In this document: one piece after another, positions 32,475-33,638 of the stretch | Layout of the letters: each line of letters opens with the position of its first letter | Position numbering within the stretch: the stretch's first letter is position 1 | NCBI GenBank assembly: GCA_041740315.1 | Contig: JBGSMF010000377.1 | Span: forward strand, 1-33,638 | Direction of reading: 5' to 3' | Source: JBGSMF01 sp041740315 | GTDB lineage: Bacteria > Chloroflexota > Anaerolineae > Fen-1058 | DNA length: 33,638 bases | The notes under the pieces: model-generated | Databases searched by the model: none | Told to the model about the DNA's origin: nothing | What the model saw: the letters and a program-made list of their open reading frames with translations, nothing else | Position numbers and translations under genes: made by a program

Positions 32475-33638
32475 CTACCTTCCCAGGCGCGCCTCGAACA
32501 CTTTATGCTGGCTAACATCCAATCGGCCAGACTTGGCTAAAATCAGGCCATTGCCAGCGGCGTACCAGCCGCTCGCGGCGGCATCAAAGGCGGCCCGGTC
32601 GGGCTGCTGGGCCAGGCTAGCGCCATTCAAGCTGATCTCCACTGTGGGAACACGCACAAACAGATAGAGCACATTATCTCGGCTGGCCGGCGCGCCATCA
32701 TAGCTGCCTGCGGCCGGGTCAATCGTCACCTTGACCACATCGCCCACCTGCTGCTGAGAAATCAACGTGGTGCGCACCGCCCCCTGCTGATAGGCCATCG
32801 TTGCGCCGTCGTCTTCGTACAATGTAAAGCTGGTGGGCTGCGCATCGGCGTAAACGCGCACAATCAGCTCATCGCGCGTGCTGCCATCTAGCCGTTTGCC
32901 CAGCGCGTTCATCGTCTGCTCGTCAACGTGCATCTGCGGAATGATCGCCCCGGCCCGCGCAAACAAGGGCAACCTGAACACGCCCTCTACCCAGGTTGGT
33001 ACGCCCCTCTTTATCCACTCGCCTGCGCTGTTCACCCACTCGTTGGTATAATAATTGACCCAAATGCCGGCCGGCAAATAAACGTCGCGCTCGGTTTGCC
33101 CATACGCGCTGACCGTTGCTGCCAACAAATCGCGCCCCAGCAATTTTTGGTCGCCCATCTGCCGCACATTCGGGTCGCTTTGGTAATACAGCACCAGCGG
33201 CGGCGCCACCGGCTCGCCATACAAATACGCGCGATGCGCCAGTGAATATAGATAGGGAATGAGGCTATATCTCAAGCGGACATTTTCCAGGTTGCTGCGC
33301 AGGTCGCCCACCCGGTCTGGCGCGGTCTCGTAGCAATCGCAGGTGTTATCGGTATGCGGGCGGCCTGGAATATCAAAGAGCATGCCGTTGGCAAACCACT
33401 GGGTGTACATCTCATCCAGGTCGCCATCTAGCCCGGAGCGCCTAAAGCCGCCAATGTCGGCCCCAAAATAATCCACGCCCGAAAACGACATGTGCATCTG
33501 CACGTTAAAGTGCGCAGCCAGGCTGCTGAGGTTAGAGCCAATATCGCCAGACCACATGCTGGCCCCAAAGCGTTGGATGCCTGAAGTGCCCGATCTAGAC
33601 AACACAAATGGCCGTGGGGGCACGGCATGCCGTGCCCC
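32475..33638 (-). CDS. GH31 alpha-glucosidase, 5'-partial
   Basis: The C-terminal 388 codons of a glycoside hydrolase family 31 enzyme, open to the right edge (the N-terminus and catalytic nucleophile lie beyond it). It contains RPFVLSRSG, WSGDIGSN with the likely acid/base Asp, GVDYFGADIGGF, and the C-terminal beta domains, including LPAGIWVNYYT and FARAGAIIP. It should release glucose or other alpha-linked residues from oligosaccharides; the exact linkage is unknown. Reading upstream of RPFVL the frame passes through GARHAVP, which is encoded by a palindromic repeat, not by typical GH31 sequence. The product may therefore be altered or the frame broken beyond the edge. The stop TAG (32475-32477) is 7 bp from the same repeat. 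Confidence 0.88.
   Translation of the reverse strand, partial: GARHAVPPRPFVLSRSGTSGIQRFGASMWSGDIGSNLSSLAAHFNVQMHMSFSGVDYFGADIGGFRRSGLDGDLDEMYTQWFANGMLFDIPGRPHTDNTCDCYETAPDRVGDLRSNLENVRLRYSLIPYLYSLAHRAYLYGEPVAPPLVLYYQSDPNVRQMGDQKLLGRDLLAATVSAYGQTERDVYLPAGIWVNYYTNEWVNSAGEWIKRGVPTWVEGVFRLPLFARAGAIIPQMHVDEQTMNALGKRLDGSTRDELIVRVYADAQPTSFTLYEDDGATMAYQQGAVRTTLISQQQVGDVVKVTIDPAAGSYDGAPASRDNVLYLFVRVPTVEISLNGASLAQQPDRAAFDAAASGWYAAGNGLILAKSGRLDVSQHKVFEARLGR
33614..33638. repeat. GGGGCACGGC palindrome, partial at the edge
   Basis: GTGGGGGCACGGC, AT, then GCCGTGCCCC running into the window edge. The 13-bp arm is identical to that of the palindrome at 32437-32464. It lies within the GH31 open frame, where the family would normally have ordinary coding sequence. 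Confidence 0.8.

Overview
The window (about 33.6 kb, moderately high GC, housekeeping plus accessory genes) most resembles a chromosome segment from a member of the Chloroflexota (Anaerolineae-like). This is an inference from gene families and repeat style: a polytopic SpoIIE phosphatase with a PDZ-like loop, DUF362 plus polyferredoxin, fused KorBC, an EF-G-2 type elongation factor and many small hairpin repeats. No rRNA or other direct taxonomic marker is present. Several promoters are near-perfect sigma-70 type (TTGACA-17-TATAAT/TACAAT).

Left part (1-10240): a compact plus-strand run of dnaE (5' end outside the window), a YbaK-type tRNA deacylase, two different 6-phosphofructokinases (the first with pyrophosphate-type, the second with ATP-type active-site residues), a protein with a lysine-rich repeat head and an acidic tail, and a 2-oxoacid:ferredoxin oxidoreductase made of KorA and a KorB-KorC fusion. 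Gaps are at most 27 bp and several genes overlap, so this is probably one operon linking glycolysis to ferredoxin reduction. A small minus-strand gene overlaps the end of korBC tail to tail.

Middle (10241-19700): a minus-strand membrane SpoIIE phosphatase, an RpiR/MurR regulator, a site-2 protease, Mn-type superoxide dismutase, two minus-strand genes (TM1586-type nitroreductase, TPR membrane protein) and a second nitroreductase. The gaps are rich in small mobile repeats. The 467-bp gap 12918-13384 holds two adjacent GTAAC-ended MITEs and then the rpiR promoter. An 86-91 bp AAATAACTTGC-type palindromic repeat occurs three times. Hairpin repeats lie at or on several stop codons.

Right part (19700-33638): a lipoprotein DUF362 gene with a NapH/NapG-like polyferredoxin, whose promoter has an IS66-like MITE with a perfect 8-bp target duplication inserted at its start point; an EF-G-2 paralogue; the relic of a histidine-kinase ATPase domain; and a multi-PAS/GAF histidine kinase cut in two by a single TGA where PAS domains normally carry Trp. 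Then come a small XRE regulator, tRNA-Arg(CCU) (the 310-bp gap 29145-29454 holds this tRNA and two divergent promoters), two tandem three-zinc-site HNH-like proteins, a GH13 alpha-glucan hydrolase and, convergent to it, a partial GH31 alpha-glucosidase that runs off the right edge through a palindromic repeat.

I found no CRISPR array, no complete transposase gene and no clear defence system. The most unusual items are the MITEs, the split kinase beside a decayed kinase, the PPi/ATP phosphofructokinase pair, the two-polarity charged protein and the tRNA-XRE-HNH module.
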